From CAWKMN01 sp963850765 (GTDB lineage Bacteria; Chloroflexota; Anaerolineae; Aggregatilineales; Aggregatilineaceae): 64,000 nucleotides of DNA. Shown piece after piece: positions 7,866 to 18,201 of this stretch. The notes beneath the pieces are model-generated. The model did no database searches. It was given only the letters and a program-made list of their open reading frames with translations, and was not told the origin of the DNA. The DNA lies in assembly GCA_963850765.1 (NCBI GenBank), contig CAWKMN010000001.1:124001-188000 (forward strand), written 5' to 3'. Every line of letters begins with the position of its first letter. The first letter of the stretch is position 1. The translations under genes were made by a program, and so were the position numbers.

Positions 7866-8312
7866 ATGACGACCGAACAAAATCACCTATCCGACCTTCT
7901 CCGCCGCGAACTGATCGAACGAGCCAAGGCCGCGCGTGAAAACGCCTATGTGCCCTATTCCGAATATCCGGTAGGCGCGGCGCTGCTGACGGCTTCCGGC
8001 GAGATTTATACTGGCTGCAATATCGAGATTGCATCGTTTGGCGCGACCGTCTGCGCCGAGCGCACCGCCGCCTTTAAAGCCGTGAGCGAGGGCGAGCGCG
8101 AAATTCGTGCGGTGGCTGTTGTGACCAGCAACGGCGCGGCTCCCTGCGGGATCTGCCGCCAGGTGCTCTACGAATTCGGCCCGCAGATGACCGTCATTAT
8201 GGCGGATACCCTCGGCGCGATCACCTGGGAGGGTCCGCTGTCCGATCTGCTCCCATACGGATTTGGTCCCCAAAAGCTGGCCGAGGGGCAGTCTGCCGCC
8301 CAGAAGAGCTAA
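7866..8312 (+). CDS. cdd: Cytidine deaminase
   Basis: This 148-residue enzyme deaminates cytidine and deoxycytidine for pyrimidine salvage. It shows the zinc site CAER (Cys63, Glu65 as proton shuttle) and PCGICRQ with Cys94 and Cys97, plus the N-terminal YSEYPVGAAL and GCNIEIASFG substrate segments. Length fits the homotetrameric class. The ATG at 7866 is taken although the frame stays open 59 codons upstream, because the promoter lies at 7818-7825 and homology begins at the chosen start. recO follows after three bases, so the two are probably co-transcribed. Confidence 0.92.
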   Translation: MTTEQNHLSDLLRRELIERAKAARENAYVPYSEYPVGAALLTASGEIYTGCNIEIASFGATVCAERTAAFKAVSEGEREIRAVAVVTSNGAAPCGICRQVLYEFGPQMTVIMADTLGAITWEGPLSDLLPYGFGPQKLAEGQSAAQKS

Positions 8313-8315
8313 GGT

Positions 8316-9086
8316 ATGCCCAAGACGGAGCGCACCTTTCGCACCGACGCCGTGATCCTGCGGCGGCAGGACTTTGGCGAGGCCGATCGTCTGCTCGTGC
8401 TGCTGACGCCCGATCATGGCAAGTTCCGCGCGATCGCCAAGGGCGCGCGCAAGCCGATCGCGCGCAAAACCGGCCATGTGGAACTGTTCGCACTGGTCGA
8501 TATGCTGATCGCCAACTGGGGACGCGCCCTGCCGATCATCTCGCAGGCGGACACGAAAGAGCCGTTCCTGGTGCTCCGCGAAGATCTCGAACGCGCGGCC
8601 TATGCCAATCACCTTGTCGAACTGCTGGACCGTTTCACGGAGGAGCAGGACACCAGCCGCGCCGAATATGACCTGCTGGTGAATGCGCTCGGCTGGCTGT
8701 GTGCCGATCCCGATCCGCGCGTTGCTGCCCGTTATTACGAAATGCGCCTGCTGACCCTGGCCGGCTTCGCGCCGTCACTGCACAAATGCTGCATTGGTCA
8801 GGAAGAACTCGAGCCGCAGGACCAGTTTTTCAGCGTGGTCGATGGCGGCGTGATCTGCCCCGATCACCACACCGGGATGGAGCGCGGCATGCCGCTGAGC
8901 CTGGTGGCGCTCAAGATCCTGCGCTACATGCAGACCCGCCCGTGGGACGCGATCCGGGTGCTGAACATCAGCCCGGCGCTGCACGCCGAGATCGAGCGGG
9001 TGATGCTGGCCTATCTCACGCACCTGCTCGAACGGCGTCTGCAAAGTGCCGAGTTCCTGAAGCGGCTGCGGCGCGAGGCGATGTAG
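8316..9086 (+). CDS. recO: DNA repair protein RecO
   Basis: The 256-residue protein has the RecO pattern: N-terminal OB fold (RTDAVILRRQDFGEADRLLV, then GKFRAIAKGARKP), a helical middle and a C-terminal zinc-type region with Cys-Cys, Cys and His residues (LHKCCIG ... VICPDHH). RecO works with RecR to load RecA on SSB-coated gaps. It starts 3 bases after cdd, suggesting translational coupling. Assignment rests on the N-terminal pattern and overall length and is confident. Confidence 0.9.
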   Translation: MPKTERTFRTDAVILRRQDFGEADRLLVLLTPDHGKFRAIAKGARKPIARKTGHVELFALVDMLIANWGRALPIISQADTKEPFLVLREDLERAAYANHLVELLDRFTEEQDTSRAEYDLLVNALGWLCADPDPRVAARYYEMRLLTLAGFAPSLHKCCIGQEELEPQDQFFSVVDGGVICPDHHTGMERGMPLSLVALKILRYMQTRPWDAIRVLNISPALHAEIERVMLAYLTHLLERRLQSAEFLKRLRREAM

Positions 9087-9089
9087 GGA

Positions 9090-9161
9090 GTTATGAGTTG
9101 TGAGTTGTGAGTTTTGAGTTGTGAGGCTTTAACTCATAACTCACGACTCACAACTCAAAAC
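9090..9161. repeat. Inverted repeat of GAGTTGTGAG units
   Basis: GTTATGAGTT (9090-9099) is mirrored by AACTCATAAC (9131-9140), and GTTTTGAGTTGTGAG (9111-9125) by CTCACAACTCAAAAC (9147-9161). Related tracts occur at 33832-33865. It lies just after recO; no T-tract follows. Confidence 0.6.
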
Positions 9162-9195
9162 CCTTTTTTCAACTTCTCTGGGGGAGAAACCAACC

Positions 9196-9762
9196 ATGCC
9201 CGAAATCGAAACGGCTCGCTTGCACCTGCGCATGTTCACCATGGACGATCTGGACGATTATTACGCCGCCATCCGCAGCGATCCCGACGTGATGCGCTAT
9301 TTGCCGGGCGGCCAGCCGCAGCCCCGCGAGCGTGCGGAGCAGGTGATCCGCTTTTTCATCGACTACTGGCGCGCTCATCCGTTTGGGGCGTTTGCCGTCA
9401 TGCACCGCGCGGATAATCGCCTGATCGGGCAGGTGGGGCTGCAATACATCCCCGGCCAGGACGATGTCGAGCTGTTCTACGCCTATGCCAAACCCTACTG
9501 GGGACAGGGTATCGCCGTCGAAGCGGGCCGCGCCTGCCTGCGCTACGGGTTTGAAACGATCGGGCTGGATCGGATCTACGCCATGTTCATCCCCGGCAAC
9601 ATTGGCTCCGAGCGGGTGATGATCAAGCTTGGCATGACGTCGCAGGGCATTCGAGCAGCCTATGACACCGAACTGCCGAGTTACGCCATCGCGCGCGAGG
9701 CGTTTGATCATGGCGGCGCACCCTATCACCTGATCGCGGATCCGCCGTCACGCCCGGCATGA
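9196..9762 (+). CDS. GNAT family N-acetyltransferase (RimJ/RimL-like)
   Basis: The 188-residue protein opens with the RimJ/L-type signature TARLHLRMFTMDDLDDYY, has GQVGLQYIPGQDDVELFYAY in the central strands and the acetyl-CoA loop PYWGQGIAVEAGRACLRYGF (Q/R-x-x-G-x-A/G pattern) at about residues 96-115, followed by the GNIGSERVMIKLGM signature. It should transfer an acetyl group from acetyl-CoA to an amine, possibly a protein N-terminus, but the acceptor cannot be deduced. GGGGGAG lies about 11 bases upstream of the ATG. Confidence 0.8.
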   Translation: MPEIETARLHLRMFTMDDLDDYYAAIRSDPDVMRYLPGGQPQPRERAEQVIRFFIDYWRAHPFGAFAVMHRADNRLIGQVGLQYIPGQDDVELFYAYAKPYWGQGIAVEAGRACLRYGFETIGLDRIYAMFIPGNIGSERVMIKLGMTSQGIRAAYDTELPSYAIAREAFDHGGAPYHLIADPPSRPA

Positions 9763-9786
9763 TCTCTCGCGCCGCGTGATGCCTGT

Positions 9787-9794
9787 GTTATAAT
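9787..9794 (+). promoter_or_regulatory. -10 element before glyQS
   Basis: A perfect TATAAT stands at 9789-9794, 44 bases before the start codon. No good -35 box is visible at the matching distance. I looked for a T-box leader here and saw none. Confidence 0.4.
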
Positions 9795-9837
9795 GGCGCC
9801 CATTCCCTGAAATTGGCAGAGACTAGAGCGCAACCCG

Positions 9838-12800
9838 ATGACCAGCAGACCGCTATCCTTTCAAGACGTGATTATGAAGCTGCACCAGTTCTGGATGGAT
9901 CAGGGCTGTGTGCTGTGGAACCCGCATAATGTCCAGGTGGGCGCGGGCACGAACAACCCGGCCACCCTGCTGGCGGTGTTGGGGCCGGAACCCTGGCGCG
10001 TGGCGTATGTGGAACCGAGCATCCGCCCCGACGATGGGCGTTACGGCGAAAACCCCAACCGGATGCAGTATTTTTACCAGTATCAGGTCATCCTCAAGCC
10101 CGATCCCGGCAACCCGCAGGAGCTTTATCTGGCGAGCCTGGAAGCGCTGGGGATCAATCCGCGCGAGCACGACATCCGCTTTGTGGAGGACAACTGGGAA
10201 AGCCCGGCGTTAGGCGCGTGGGGCCTGGGCTGGGAAGTCTGGCTGGACGGCCAGGAGATCACCCAGTACACCTACTTCCAGCAGGCGGGCGGGATCAACA
10301 CTGGACCCGGTCAGCGTGGAGATCACGTATGGGCTGGAACGGATCGTGCTGGCGCTGCAAGGCAAAAACGCCGTGTGGGATATTGACTGGAACGCCTCGA
10401 TTCGTTATGGCGACCTGCGCTTACAGCCGGAGATCGAGTACTGCCGCTATTATTTTGAGATTGCTGATGTCGAGGGTCTGCAGCCAGACCTACAACGTGT
10501 ACGAGCGCGAATACCAGCGCGCGCTGGCGGCAGGGGCTGTCACCCCGGCTTATGATTACGTGCTCAAGTGCAGCCACCTGTTTAACGTGCTGGATGCGCG
10601 CGGCGCGATCGGCGTGACCGAGCGCGCGGCCTATTTCCGCCGCATGCGCGATATGACCCGCAACGTCGCCCGCGCCTATGTTGAGCAGCGCGAACAGATG
10701 GGTTATCCGCTGACGGGGCGCTTCAGAAAAGAATGGCAGACCCGGATGGATCCGCTCGCCAGCGGCGATCTGACGCCGACCGAACCGGCGGATCTGCTGC
10801 TGGAAATTGGCGCGGAAGAACTGCCGGCCGGCGATCTGTCCGATGCGCTCAACCAGCTCAATACGCTTGCCCCGGCGCTGTTTGCCGATCTGCGCTTGCG
10901 GTATGAGGGGGTGACGGTCATGGGCACGCCGCGCCGGCTGGTGATCCACGCGCGGCAGGTCGCGCTGCGCCAGCAGGATACCGAAGACTGGGTGAAGGGG
11001 CCGCCCGCCAGCCGGGCCTTTGATGCCAGCGGCCAGCCGACCAAAGCCGCCGAAGGTTTCGCGCGCGGCAAGGGCGTGAGCCTGGACGATCTCGCCGTGC
11101 GCGAGATCGACGGCGGGGAATACGTTGTGGCGCTGGTGCGCGAAGAAGGCCGCCCCACAGCCGACGTGCTGGCCGAGGCGCTGCCCAACCTGATCGCGTC
11201 GCTGCGCTTCGGCAAATCGATGCGCTGGAACGAAAGCGGCGTGAGTTTTTCGCGCCCGGTCCGCTGGATCGTCGCCATGTTCGGCGGGCAGATCATCAAG
11301 TTCTCGTATGCCGGGCTGAGCAGCGGCGCGGCTACCCGCGGGATTCGCCCGCTGGGATCGCCGGATCTTGTTCTGGGCAATGTCAAAACCTATTTCCGCG
11401 AAATGGAAAAGCAGGGCGTTCTGCTCGACGTCGAGGAGCGCAAGCTTGCCATCGCGGAACAGGTGCGGGCACTGGCGGCTGAGATCGGCGGGCAGGTGCC
11501 GGATGATCCCGCGCTGCTGGACGAAGTCGCCAATCTGGTCGAGCGTCCCACGGCGCTGCGCGGCACCTTCGAAGACAAGTATCTGGCGCTGCCGCGCGAA
11601 GTGCTGATCGCCGTCATGCGCAAACACCAGCGCTATTTCCCGGTGGAAGATGCACAGGGCAACCTGCTGCCCTATTTCATCGCGGTTCGCAACGGCGATG
11701 CCGATCACCTGGACATCGTGACGGATGGGAACGAACACGTCATCCGCGCCCGTTTCGCCGATGCCGCCTATTTCTACAATGCCGATATTCAGAAGCCGCT
11801 GGAAGACTTCCTGCCGCGCCTGGGCACCCTGACCTTTCAGGAAAAACTGGGCTCGATGCTGGATAAAAACAACCGGGTGGCGGGCCTCGTGCCGGCGATT
11901 GGAAAACTGCTCAGCATCTCGAAGGCCAACCTGGGGGTCGCGCAGCGCGCCGCCCAACTCGCCAAAGCCGATCTCGCCACGCAGATGGTGGTTGAGATGA
12001 CCTCGCTGCAAGGGATCATGGGGCGCTATTACGCGCTGCACCAGGATGAATCCCCGGCTGTCGCGCAGACAATTTTCGAGCACTGGCTGCCGCGCGGCGC
12101 GGGCGATCAACTGCCCAAGTCCACGCCGGGCGTGGTGCTGGCGCTCACCGACCGGCTGGACAGCCTCGTGGGGCTGTTCGCGGCGGGACTCGCGCCCACG
12201 GCCAGCGCCGATCCGTTTGCGCTGCGGCGCGCGGCTCTGGGCGTGGTGCAGATTTTGCTCGACCAGCCGATCGATCTCAACCTGTATGACGCGGTGGAGC
12301 GTGTCGCAGCGGCCCAGCCGATCGACGCCAGCGCGCAGGTTCAGGACGACGTGGTGAAGTTTATCGTAGGGCGACTTGACGTGCTGCTGCACGAACAGAA
12401 CTGGCCGCACGACACGATCGCGGCGGTCCTGGCGGAGCAGGGCCACAACCCGGCGCGGGCGGCCCAGGGCATCGCGGAACTGGTCGAGTGGGTGCGGCGC
12501 GAGGATTGGCCGCTGATTCTCGATAACTATGCGCGCTGCGTGCGGATCACCCGCTCGGAGCCGGATGTCTACCCGGTCGATCCGGCGCGGTTTGAAGCTG
12601 ACGTCGAACACGACCTCTACGCGGCACTTGGCGCGGCGGAACGGCAGCTCAGCGCGCAGGGGAATGTCGATGAATTTCTGGCTGCGTTCGTGCCGGTTGT
12701 GCCGGTCATCCAGCGCTATTTTGATGGCGTGATGGTCCATGCGCCGGATCGTGCGGTACGCCAGAACCGGCTGGGGCTGCTGCAAGCGGTCGCCGCGCTG

Positions 12801-12842
12801 GCTCGCGGCCGCGCCGATCTGAGCCAACTGGCGGGGTTTTAA
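9838..12842 (+). CDS. glyQS: Glycyl-tRNA synthetase, alpha and beta chains fused (two frameshifts)
   Basis: The locus encodes both subunits of the bacterial alpha2beta2-type enzyme as one chain of about 1000 residues. The alpha part has FQDVIMKLHQFWMDQGCVLW, RPDDGRYGENPNR and TYFQQAGG; the frame then shifts at about 10300 (extra A in ATCAACACTGG) into V-S-V-E-I-T-Y-G-L-E-R and again at about 10482 (extra A in CTGCAGCCAG) into QTYNVYEREYQRAL. The beta part starts with LLLEIGAEELPAGDL near 10796 without a stop or new start, includes ARFADAAYFYNADIQKPLED and ends in an anticodon-binding-like helical region. Removing the two A residues gives one continuous frame. Fused GlyQS is known in a few lineages. 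The two breaks look like sequence errors because the rest is well conserved for an essential gene. Confidence 0.9.
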
Positions 12843-12858
12843 GCAGGCAGCCTCACCC

Positions 12859-13031
12859 CTAGAGCGTGTTATGCACTCTGGTTGCCTGTTTTGAGCGATT
12901 CTTCGCGTGAATTAGCCCCTCCCTAAATCCCTCCCCACCGGGTGGAGAGGGACTTGAGCAGCTCCCCTTTCTCCACCGCGTGGGGAAAGGGGCCGGGGGA
13001 TAGGGGCCAAAAGTGCATAACAGGCTCTAGA
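12859..13031. mobile_element. MITE-like element, 173 bp, 19-bp inverted ends
   Basis: CTAGAGCGTGTTATGCACT (12859-12877) is mirrored by AGTGCATAACAGGCTCTAG (13013-13031) with 18 of 19 positions matching. Between them lie the CCCTCCCTAAATCCCTCCCC block and its partner ending GGGGGATAGGGGC. It contains no ORF. It begins 17 bases after the glyQS stop codon. Confidence 0.75.
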
Positions 13032-13126
13032 TCTCCTCTCTATTCCGTAGAGAGGGGACTTGTTGGCTTGAGCGATCTCTTCCCCCTCTCCACAGCGTAG
13101 AGAGGGGGGCCAGGGGGTGAGGCTTT
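13032..13126. repeat. Palindromic repeat ending GGGGGTGAGGC, upstream of GNAT gene
   Basis: A second palindromic block (CCTCTCTA / TAGAGAGG, then CCCCTCTCCACAG with AGAGAGGGGGGC) follows directly. Its last bases, GTGAGG at 13120-13125, could serve as part of the ribosome binding site for the GTG start at 13130. Confidence 0.6.
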
Positions 13127-13129
13127 ACT

Positions 13130-14068
13130 GTGACCTATCCCTCGTTTAACTCCGAACCGCCCATCATCCGGCCGATGACACCCGCCGATCTCAAAGTCGT
13201 GTGCCAGATCGACCGCGACGCCTTCGAAACATACCGCCGCCAGCACCACCAACTCGCCCAGCCGCTCCGCCTGCGCACCCCCGAAAACATGAATGCGGCC
13301 GTCCGCCGACCTTATCCTGGCATGGTAATTGAAGCGCCGCCGGGCCGCATTGTCGGCTACTGCTTCACCCACGTCTGGGGATCGCTCGGCTGGCTGGGCA
13401 CGCTGGGCGTCGTGCCCGCGCTCCAGGGATTCGGTTACGGTCGCGCGATCACGGAAGCCGGGATCAAGCTGCTGCGCGAGGCGGGCTGCCAGACACTCGC
13501 GCTCGAAACGATGCCGGAGAGCGGCAAGAATCTGGCGATGTACGTCCGGCTGGGACTCGAACCGCGCCACCTGACGGTGCTGTGCCAGGGCGCGCCCGTG
13601 GCTGCCTCGGAAACCCACTTTGTTTACTGGACCGGCAGCGACGACTTGCGGACGATCGGCGGAAAGCTGTTCCCTGGCCTGGATCCCTCGCCCGCCGCGC
13701 GCTGGCTGGCCGATGAGGAGGCTGGCGAGACGCTGGTCTGGGATGAAAACGGTCGGCCGGCGGCGTTTGCGGTCCTGCGCGGTGCGCCCCGCCGGCTCGA
13801 TATGCTGCCGACGTATCTGACGATCGAAGCGGCGGCGTGCCTGCCCGAAGCCGCGGCGCACTGGCCGCGCTACCTGGGCGAGATGCAGGCGTTTGCACTG
13901 CACGAAGGCAAACACGGCATCGTGCTGCCGGTCAATGCGCAGCAGAGCGATCTGCTGCGCCAGACGCTGAACGCCGGATTCAGGATCGCGCACACCCGCG
14001 TGCGGATGGTCGCCGGCCAGCCGATCGGCGCGCCGGACGCGGTCCTGATGGTTACGCTCGCCATGTGA
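13130..14068 (+). CDS. Double GNAT-fold acetyltransferase
   Basis: The protein has 312 residues. The N-terminal half is a recognisable GNAT domain: IRPMTPADLKVVCQIDRDAF at the start, then GTLGVVPALQGFGYGRAITE with the V-x-P-x-x-Q-x-x-G-x-G/A acetyl-CoA loop near residues 88-102, and ALETMPESGKNLAMYVRLG. The C-terminal half (from about 165) is weaker and resembles the second, degenerate GNAT-like lobe seen in tandem GNAT proteins. Substrate unknown. The start is GTG; no ATG precedes the first motif. Confidence 0.7.
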   Translation: MTYPSFNSEPPIIRPMTPADLKVVCQIDRDAFETYRRQHHQLAQPLRLRTPENMNAAVRRPYPGMVIEAPPGRIVGYCFTHVWGSLGWLGTLGVVPALQGFGYGRAITEAGIKLLREAGCQTLALETMPESGKNLAMYVRLGLEPRHLTVLCQGAPVAASETHFVYWTGSDDLRTIGGKLFPGLDPSPAARWLADEEAGETLVWDENGRPAAFAVLRGAPRRLDMLPTYLTIEAAACLPEAAAHWPRYLGEMQAFALHEGKHGIVLPVNAQQSDLLRQTLNAGFRIAHTRVRMVAGQPIGAPDAVLMVTLAM

Positions 14069-14141
14069 CCGGCTGTCTTGGCATGTGCCCCCACAATCGC
14101 TATAACTTGCTTGCAGACAATGATGGTTTGAGGTTGGACCA

Positions 14142-16061
14142 ATGAAACGAACATGGCGTGTATGGGCCGCTCTGATCGCAATGCTCTGGATCGCATCGGC
14201 TCTGCCGGTGGGTGCCGCCGATGCACCCCGTCAGGCGGTGGGCGGAACGCAGACGATCACCGGCAGTTACCGCACCACCAATCCGATTTATCCCCTGCTG
14301 AACGCTGAAACCGGCGTGCTGCTCTATGACCTGACCGGGCTGGTCACGCGGGATTTTGACTTTCTGCTCCCGTTGGATGCCCAGGTGCTCGGTACGCTCG
14401 ATGGTGACATTGTGAGCGGTGACTATGTGATCGATCTCCCTGAACGGCCCGTCGGGATCGCGCATGACTTTGATGATAGCGCGGCGACACCCCCGGCTGT
14501 GCAGGTTTTCGCCGCCGCTACGTATATCGATTTCCTGGGCGATATTTATGTGAACCGGGGCGAAACGCCGCTCGATCTGTCGGTGCGACTCGAACCGATG
14601 ACCTACGATCTGATCGGCGGTTATGTAATCGTGTGGGCAGCGCGCGAAGGCGAGCAGTTCCCGGCCACCATGGGACCCGACGAGGCCGCGTTTACGGCAG
14701 ACGATACGCGGATGACGCTGCCCGCCGGTTGGAGCGTGGTATCGCTCGAAACCGATCCCTTCACCCTGATGCAGGATGAGACGGTCGACATTCCGATTGT
14801 CGAGAGCATGGGCGCGCTCAACGACTACACCGACCTGAGCTACGAGGACGCGTGGAATATCCTGTTCCAGCGCACCGAGGAAACCTATCCCTTTGCGGCA
14901 GAAAAACACCTGGACTGGGATCAGATCTACGCCGATATGACGCCGCTGGTGACAAGCGCCACCTCGGATATGGCGTTCCACCTGGCGATCACCCAGTTGG
15001 GCGAATATATCCCCGATACGCACATCGGGTATGTCTCGATGCCGGTATTGCAGCAGTACTTGATGGGCGGCATGGGGATCAGCCAGATCGGCGTGACCGA
15101 TGATGAACAAGTGGTGCTGGTCGAGATCGCGACGGGCTCGTCTGCTGGCGAGGCCGGGATCCAATCCGGGGACATCCTCGTGACGGTCGATGGGCAGCCG
15201 GCCCTCGACGTGTTGGATCAGACCCCGCTGCTCATCAACAGCGCCTCAACTCCGCACGGGCGGCGGTTCTTGCAAGCGGCGACGATGCTTCAGGGGCCGA
15301 TCGGGTCGTCCGTGGATCTGGCCTGGCTTTCTCCAGATGGCACCGAGCACGCGGCGACGATCACCCGCAAACTGGATGTGGCGGCGCTGCTGAAAGCGTT
15401 TGGCGGCGATCTGCTGACCAGCGATGTTGTCTCGTCGCGCATGTTGAACTCAGGGATTGGTTATATCCAGATCACCGGGTTTGCGTCCGAAGTCAGCCGG
15501 GCCCAGGAGCTTTTTGCCGGGGCACTTCAGTCTCTCGTGGACTCCGGCGCAAAGGGTATCGTGATCGACGTGCGTGGTAATTCGGGCGGGCTGGTGCAGT
15601 TGGCGATGGCGATGGCCGGGCACTTCTTCCCGGATTATCAGCGCCTTTTCGACTTTTACTATGCGGATGGCGAGGGTGGATTTGCCTATCGCGGCTTTAT
15701 CGAGATTCTGGCGTCGCAGCCGTACTATGATGGGCCGGTCGCCGTGCTGGTCAACGAGATGACGGGCAGCGCAAGTGATCTGTTCACCTATGCCATGCAG
15801 ACCGACGGGCGCGCCATCATCGTGGGGCACACCCCAAGCGGCGGCTTTACCGGCGAAGTCGGAGATGGACAGTATGAACTGCCAGGTGATCTGACGCTCC
15901 AGATCCCCACCGGGCGGCCGGTGGATCCCGTAACGGGGGTCGTGCTGATCGAGGGTGCGGGCGTGCCGCCAACGATTCGCGTGCCGCGCACCTGGGAGAG
16001 TCTCATCTCGCCCGAAGACGAAGTGCTGGAGGCGGCGGAGGCGGCGCTGCTGGGGCAGTAA
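14142..16061 (+). CDS. Secreted S41 family (C-terminal processing) serine protease with PDZ domain
   Basis: The protein has 639 residues. A signal peptide (VWAALIAMLWIASALPVGAA) with likely cleavage after Ala-Asp-Ala comes first. An N-terminal domain of about 200 residues of unknown type follows, then a helical segment (SYEDAWNILFQRTEETYPFAA) typical of tricorn/TSP-like S41 enzymes, a PDZ domain near residues 308-350 (GSSAGEAGIQSGDILVTVDG) and the S41 core with IVIDVRGNSGG and NEMTGSASDLFTYAM; the catalytic Ser is in GSAS at 542-545. It should cleave unfolded or exported proteins outside the membrane. It is monocistronic. Confidence 0.88.
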   Translation: MKRTWRVWAALIAMLWIASALPVGAADAPRQAVGGTQTITGSYRTTNPIYPLLNAETGVLLYDLTGLVTRDFDFLLPLDAQVLGTLDGDIVSGDYVIDLPERPVGIAHDFDDSAATPPAVQVFAAATYIDFLGDIYVNRGETPLDLSVRLEPMTYDLIGGYVIVWAAREGEQFPATMGPDEAAFTADDTRMTLPAGWSVVSLETDPFTLMQDETVDIPIVESMGALNDYTDLSYEDAWNILFQRTEETYPFAAEKHLDWDQIYADMTPLVTSATSDMAFHLAITQLGEYIPDTHIGYVSMPVLQQYLMGGMGISQIGVTDDEQVVLVEIATGSSAGEAGIQSGDILVTVDGQPALDVLDQTPLLINSASTPHGRRFLQAATMLQGPIGSSVDLAWLSPDGTEHAATITRKLDVAALLKAFGGDLLTSDVVSSRMLNSGIGYIQITGFASEVSRAQELFAGALQSLVDSGAKGIVIDVRGNSGGLVQLAMAMAGHFFPDYQRLFDFYYADGEGGFAYRGFIEILASQPYYDGPVAVLVNEMTGSASDLFTYAMQTDGRAIIVGHTPSGGFTGEVGDGQYELPGDLTLQIPTGRPVDPVTGVVLIEGAGVPPTIRVPRTWESLISPEDEVLEAAEAALLGQ

Positions 16062-16071
16062 CGAAGGCGTA

Positions 16072-16347
16072 TTTGTAGGGGCAACCCTCGGGCTACGCGT
16101 TAGGTAAATACCATCTTGAATAACGGCATGGCCTCACCCCCTCAATCCCCCTCTCCAGCCGAGCTAGAGGGGGAGGCGCGTCATTTCTCCCCTCTCATCC
16201 AAGATGGAGAGGGGTTGGGGGTGAGGCCAGCAAGATACAAGGGGCAGGTTTCAAACCTGCCCCTACAATTCATGAAACATAGCTGTTATGGCTGTGTGTC
16301 GTGACTTGGCAGGGAATTGGTAGGGGCGTATCACCATACGCCCCTCC
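16072..16347. repeat. Cluster of palindromic repeats
   Basis: The 312-base gap between the S41 and PucR genes is made almost entirely of repeats: a partial GTAGGGGCAACCC unit (16075-16090), a CCTCACCCCCTC-type palindrome ending GGGGGTGAGGCC (16131-16228), AGGGGCAGGTTT with its mirror (16240-16266) and TAGGGGCGTAT with its mirror (16321-16345). No coding sequence is seen. Confidence 0.75.
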
Positions 16348-16373
16348 GTGTTATTCGGTGCGGGTATCGGCAC

Positions 16374-18021
16374 CTACGCACCCATGCTCAGCAGCCGGTG
16401 GATCTTGAGCGCCAGATGCAAATTCAGGCGCACGTTGGAGTCGTCCATATCAAGCTGGATGATCTCGGTGATACGCCCCAGCCGGTAAACCAGCGTGTTG
16501 CGGTGGATATTGAGCACATGCGCCGTGCGGGCCATGTTGCCGTTATTGTCAAAATAGGCGCTGAGCGTCGGCAGCAGGTCGGTATGGTGCTGGTCATCGT
16601 AGCGGATCAGCGTGGACAGCCAGTGATCGCAGAACCGCGCCAGCAGCCGGGTATCGTTGATGCCGTGCAGCAGCTCATACAGGCTGACATCTCCGAAGAA
16701 CGCGACCGGCTTTTCGTCGCAGAGCTGTTCGGGCAGCGAGAGCGCGCGCTCGGCCTCGCGGAAGGATTCGCGCAGCGGCATCAGTCCCATCGCCGGGCGT
16801 CCTACCCCGATCTTCACTTCACCATCCGGGACGGCCTTCACCAGCGCATCATGCAGCAGTCCCGCCGTTTGTTTGAGCCGCTGGGTCTGCTGCGGCTCAT
16901 CCAGCGGGAAGAACAGCACGGCGCGATCCACGTACATATCCAACCGGCGCCTGGATCCGGCGCTGGTGCATCTCGCTCTGGATCAGCCGCACCATCCGTT
17001 CGGGTGAGAAAACCCCGCCGGCGTGCTCGGTGGACGGAATCCACTGGAACAGCACGAGCGCATACCAGATCCCGGCCTGAAATCCATCTTTTTCGGCGCG
17101 CAGCGCGAGCAGCGCCTCGTCGGCCCCTGGGTCCGACAGCCAATCGCTGACCCAGTCACGAGTGGGGCGGGCCGGCTCGATGCTGATATCGATCGACTGC
17201 TGGCGCGAAATCTCGCGAACGAGCGGCGCAGCACAGCTTTCGAGCGCCATCAGGTCGAAGTCATCGGGAGCGTCGCCCGCACTCAGGATCGACACGTAGC
17301 CAAGCAGACGGCCGTCGCTGATCAGCGGCGCGGTGATCCCGGCCGGGCTTTCGATCACCTGCCAGTCGTCTTCGTAAAAACTGCGGTCTTCCAGATCAAA
17401 GCGGCGGACGAACTCGGCACCACCGGCCAGCGCCAGATGCGCGTCCCACGCCTGCCCGTGCGAACCGGGTAAGCCCCGGCTGAGCACGTTCCCGCGCCGG
17501 TCATGGATCACGACCGGGCGATCCAGCATGCGGGCCATGACGTTGAGCATCGTGGTCAGCCCGCGCCGGCTGGCGGCGTGGCGCTGCAAGGTCTGCTGAA
17601 GTTCCGACGCGCGGAAGGTAAGCTGCACTTCGCGCTCCGTCAGGAGGCGCTGCACCGATCGCTCGACCTGTGGCAGTACAGCGCGATCGGGCAGGGCGAT
17701 CAGCGGGAAATTATGCAGGCGGGCGATCTGTTGGGCGCGCGGCGTGAGCGTGCCTTCCACACAGATCGCGCTTGCCTGAGTCTGCGTCAGTTTGTCGATC
17801 ACGGTTTCGAGCGACAGCGGCTTGTGATAGTTGCCCAATGCCTCCGTCGAAACCAGGATCAGTTCGCGGCCTTCAATATCAGCGAAGATCGGGGGGCGGG
17901 TGCGCAGGTGCGACACCCAACTGACAGGCGTGGCCGGGTAGCCTGTCAGCAGGCGGCTGCCGATGGGCAGCGCCAGCTTGAGCAACGTTTTGATGTCGGT
18001 GGATGTGACAACGGCGCTCAT
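16374..18021 (-). CDS. PucR/CdaR-family transcriptional regulator (one frameshift)
   Basis: The N-terminal part has a PucR-like sensory domain (LLKLALPIGSRLLTGYPATP ... GTLTPRAQQIARLHNFPLIAL), followed by a GAF-like region (TTMLNVMARMLDRPVVIHDRRGN). The C-terminal part, entered through a one-base shift near 16945, contains the GGDEF-derived linker (VGVGRPAMGLMPLRESFREA) and the terminal helix-turn-helix NMARTAHVLNIHRNTLVYRL. These regulators usually sense a small metabolite and control purine, proline or sugar-acid catabolism; the target here is unknown. No neighbour is an obvious target. GGGGAAA lies 6 bases before the ATG at 18021. Confidence 0.82.
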
Positions 18022-18201
18022 CGTATTTTCCCCTGGATACGGGTATCCTCCGGGCGTGACAGGGTATTAGACGCCAGACACTTTGCACGTATCCTGATGC
18101 TTACGATTGTAGAAAAACCGTCTGTCGCTGTCTTCGGGCATGTTTTATAAGATTTATACGAATAGTCTCGTGCATATTGCACAAAATGATAGCGCGTCCT
18201 T

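Noticed and set aside
9770..9837. T-box riboswitch before glyQS
   Set aside because: The leader is only about 40 bases after the -10 box, with no T-box sequence or terminator.
10323..12827. 834-codon open frame antisense to glyQS
   Set aside because: Arg/His/Gln-rich translation with no domain; it is the codon-bias shadow of the synthetase gene.
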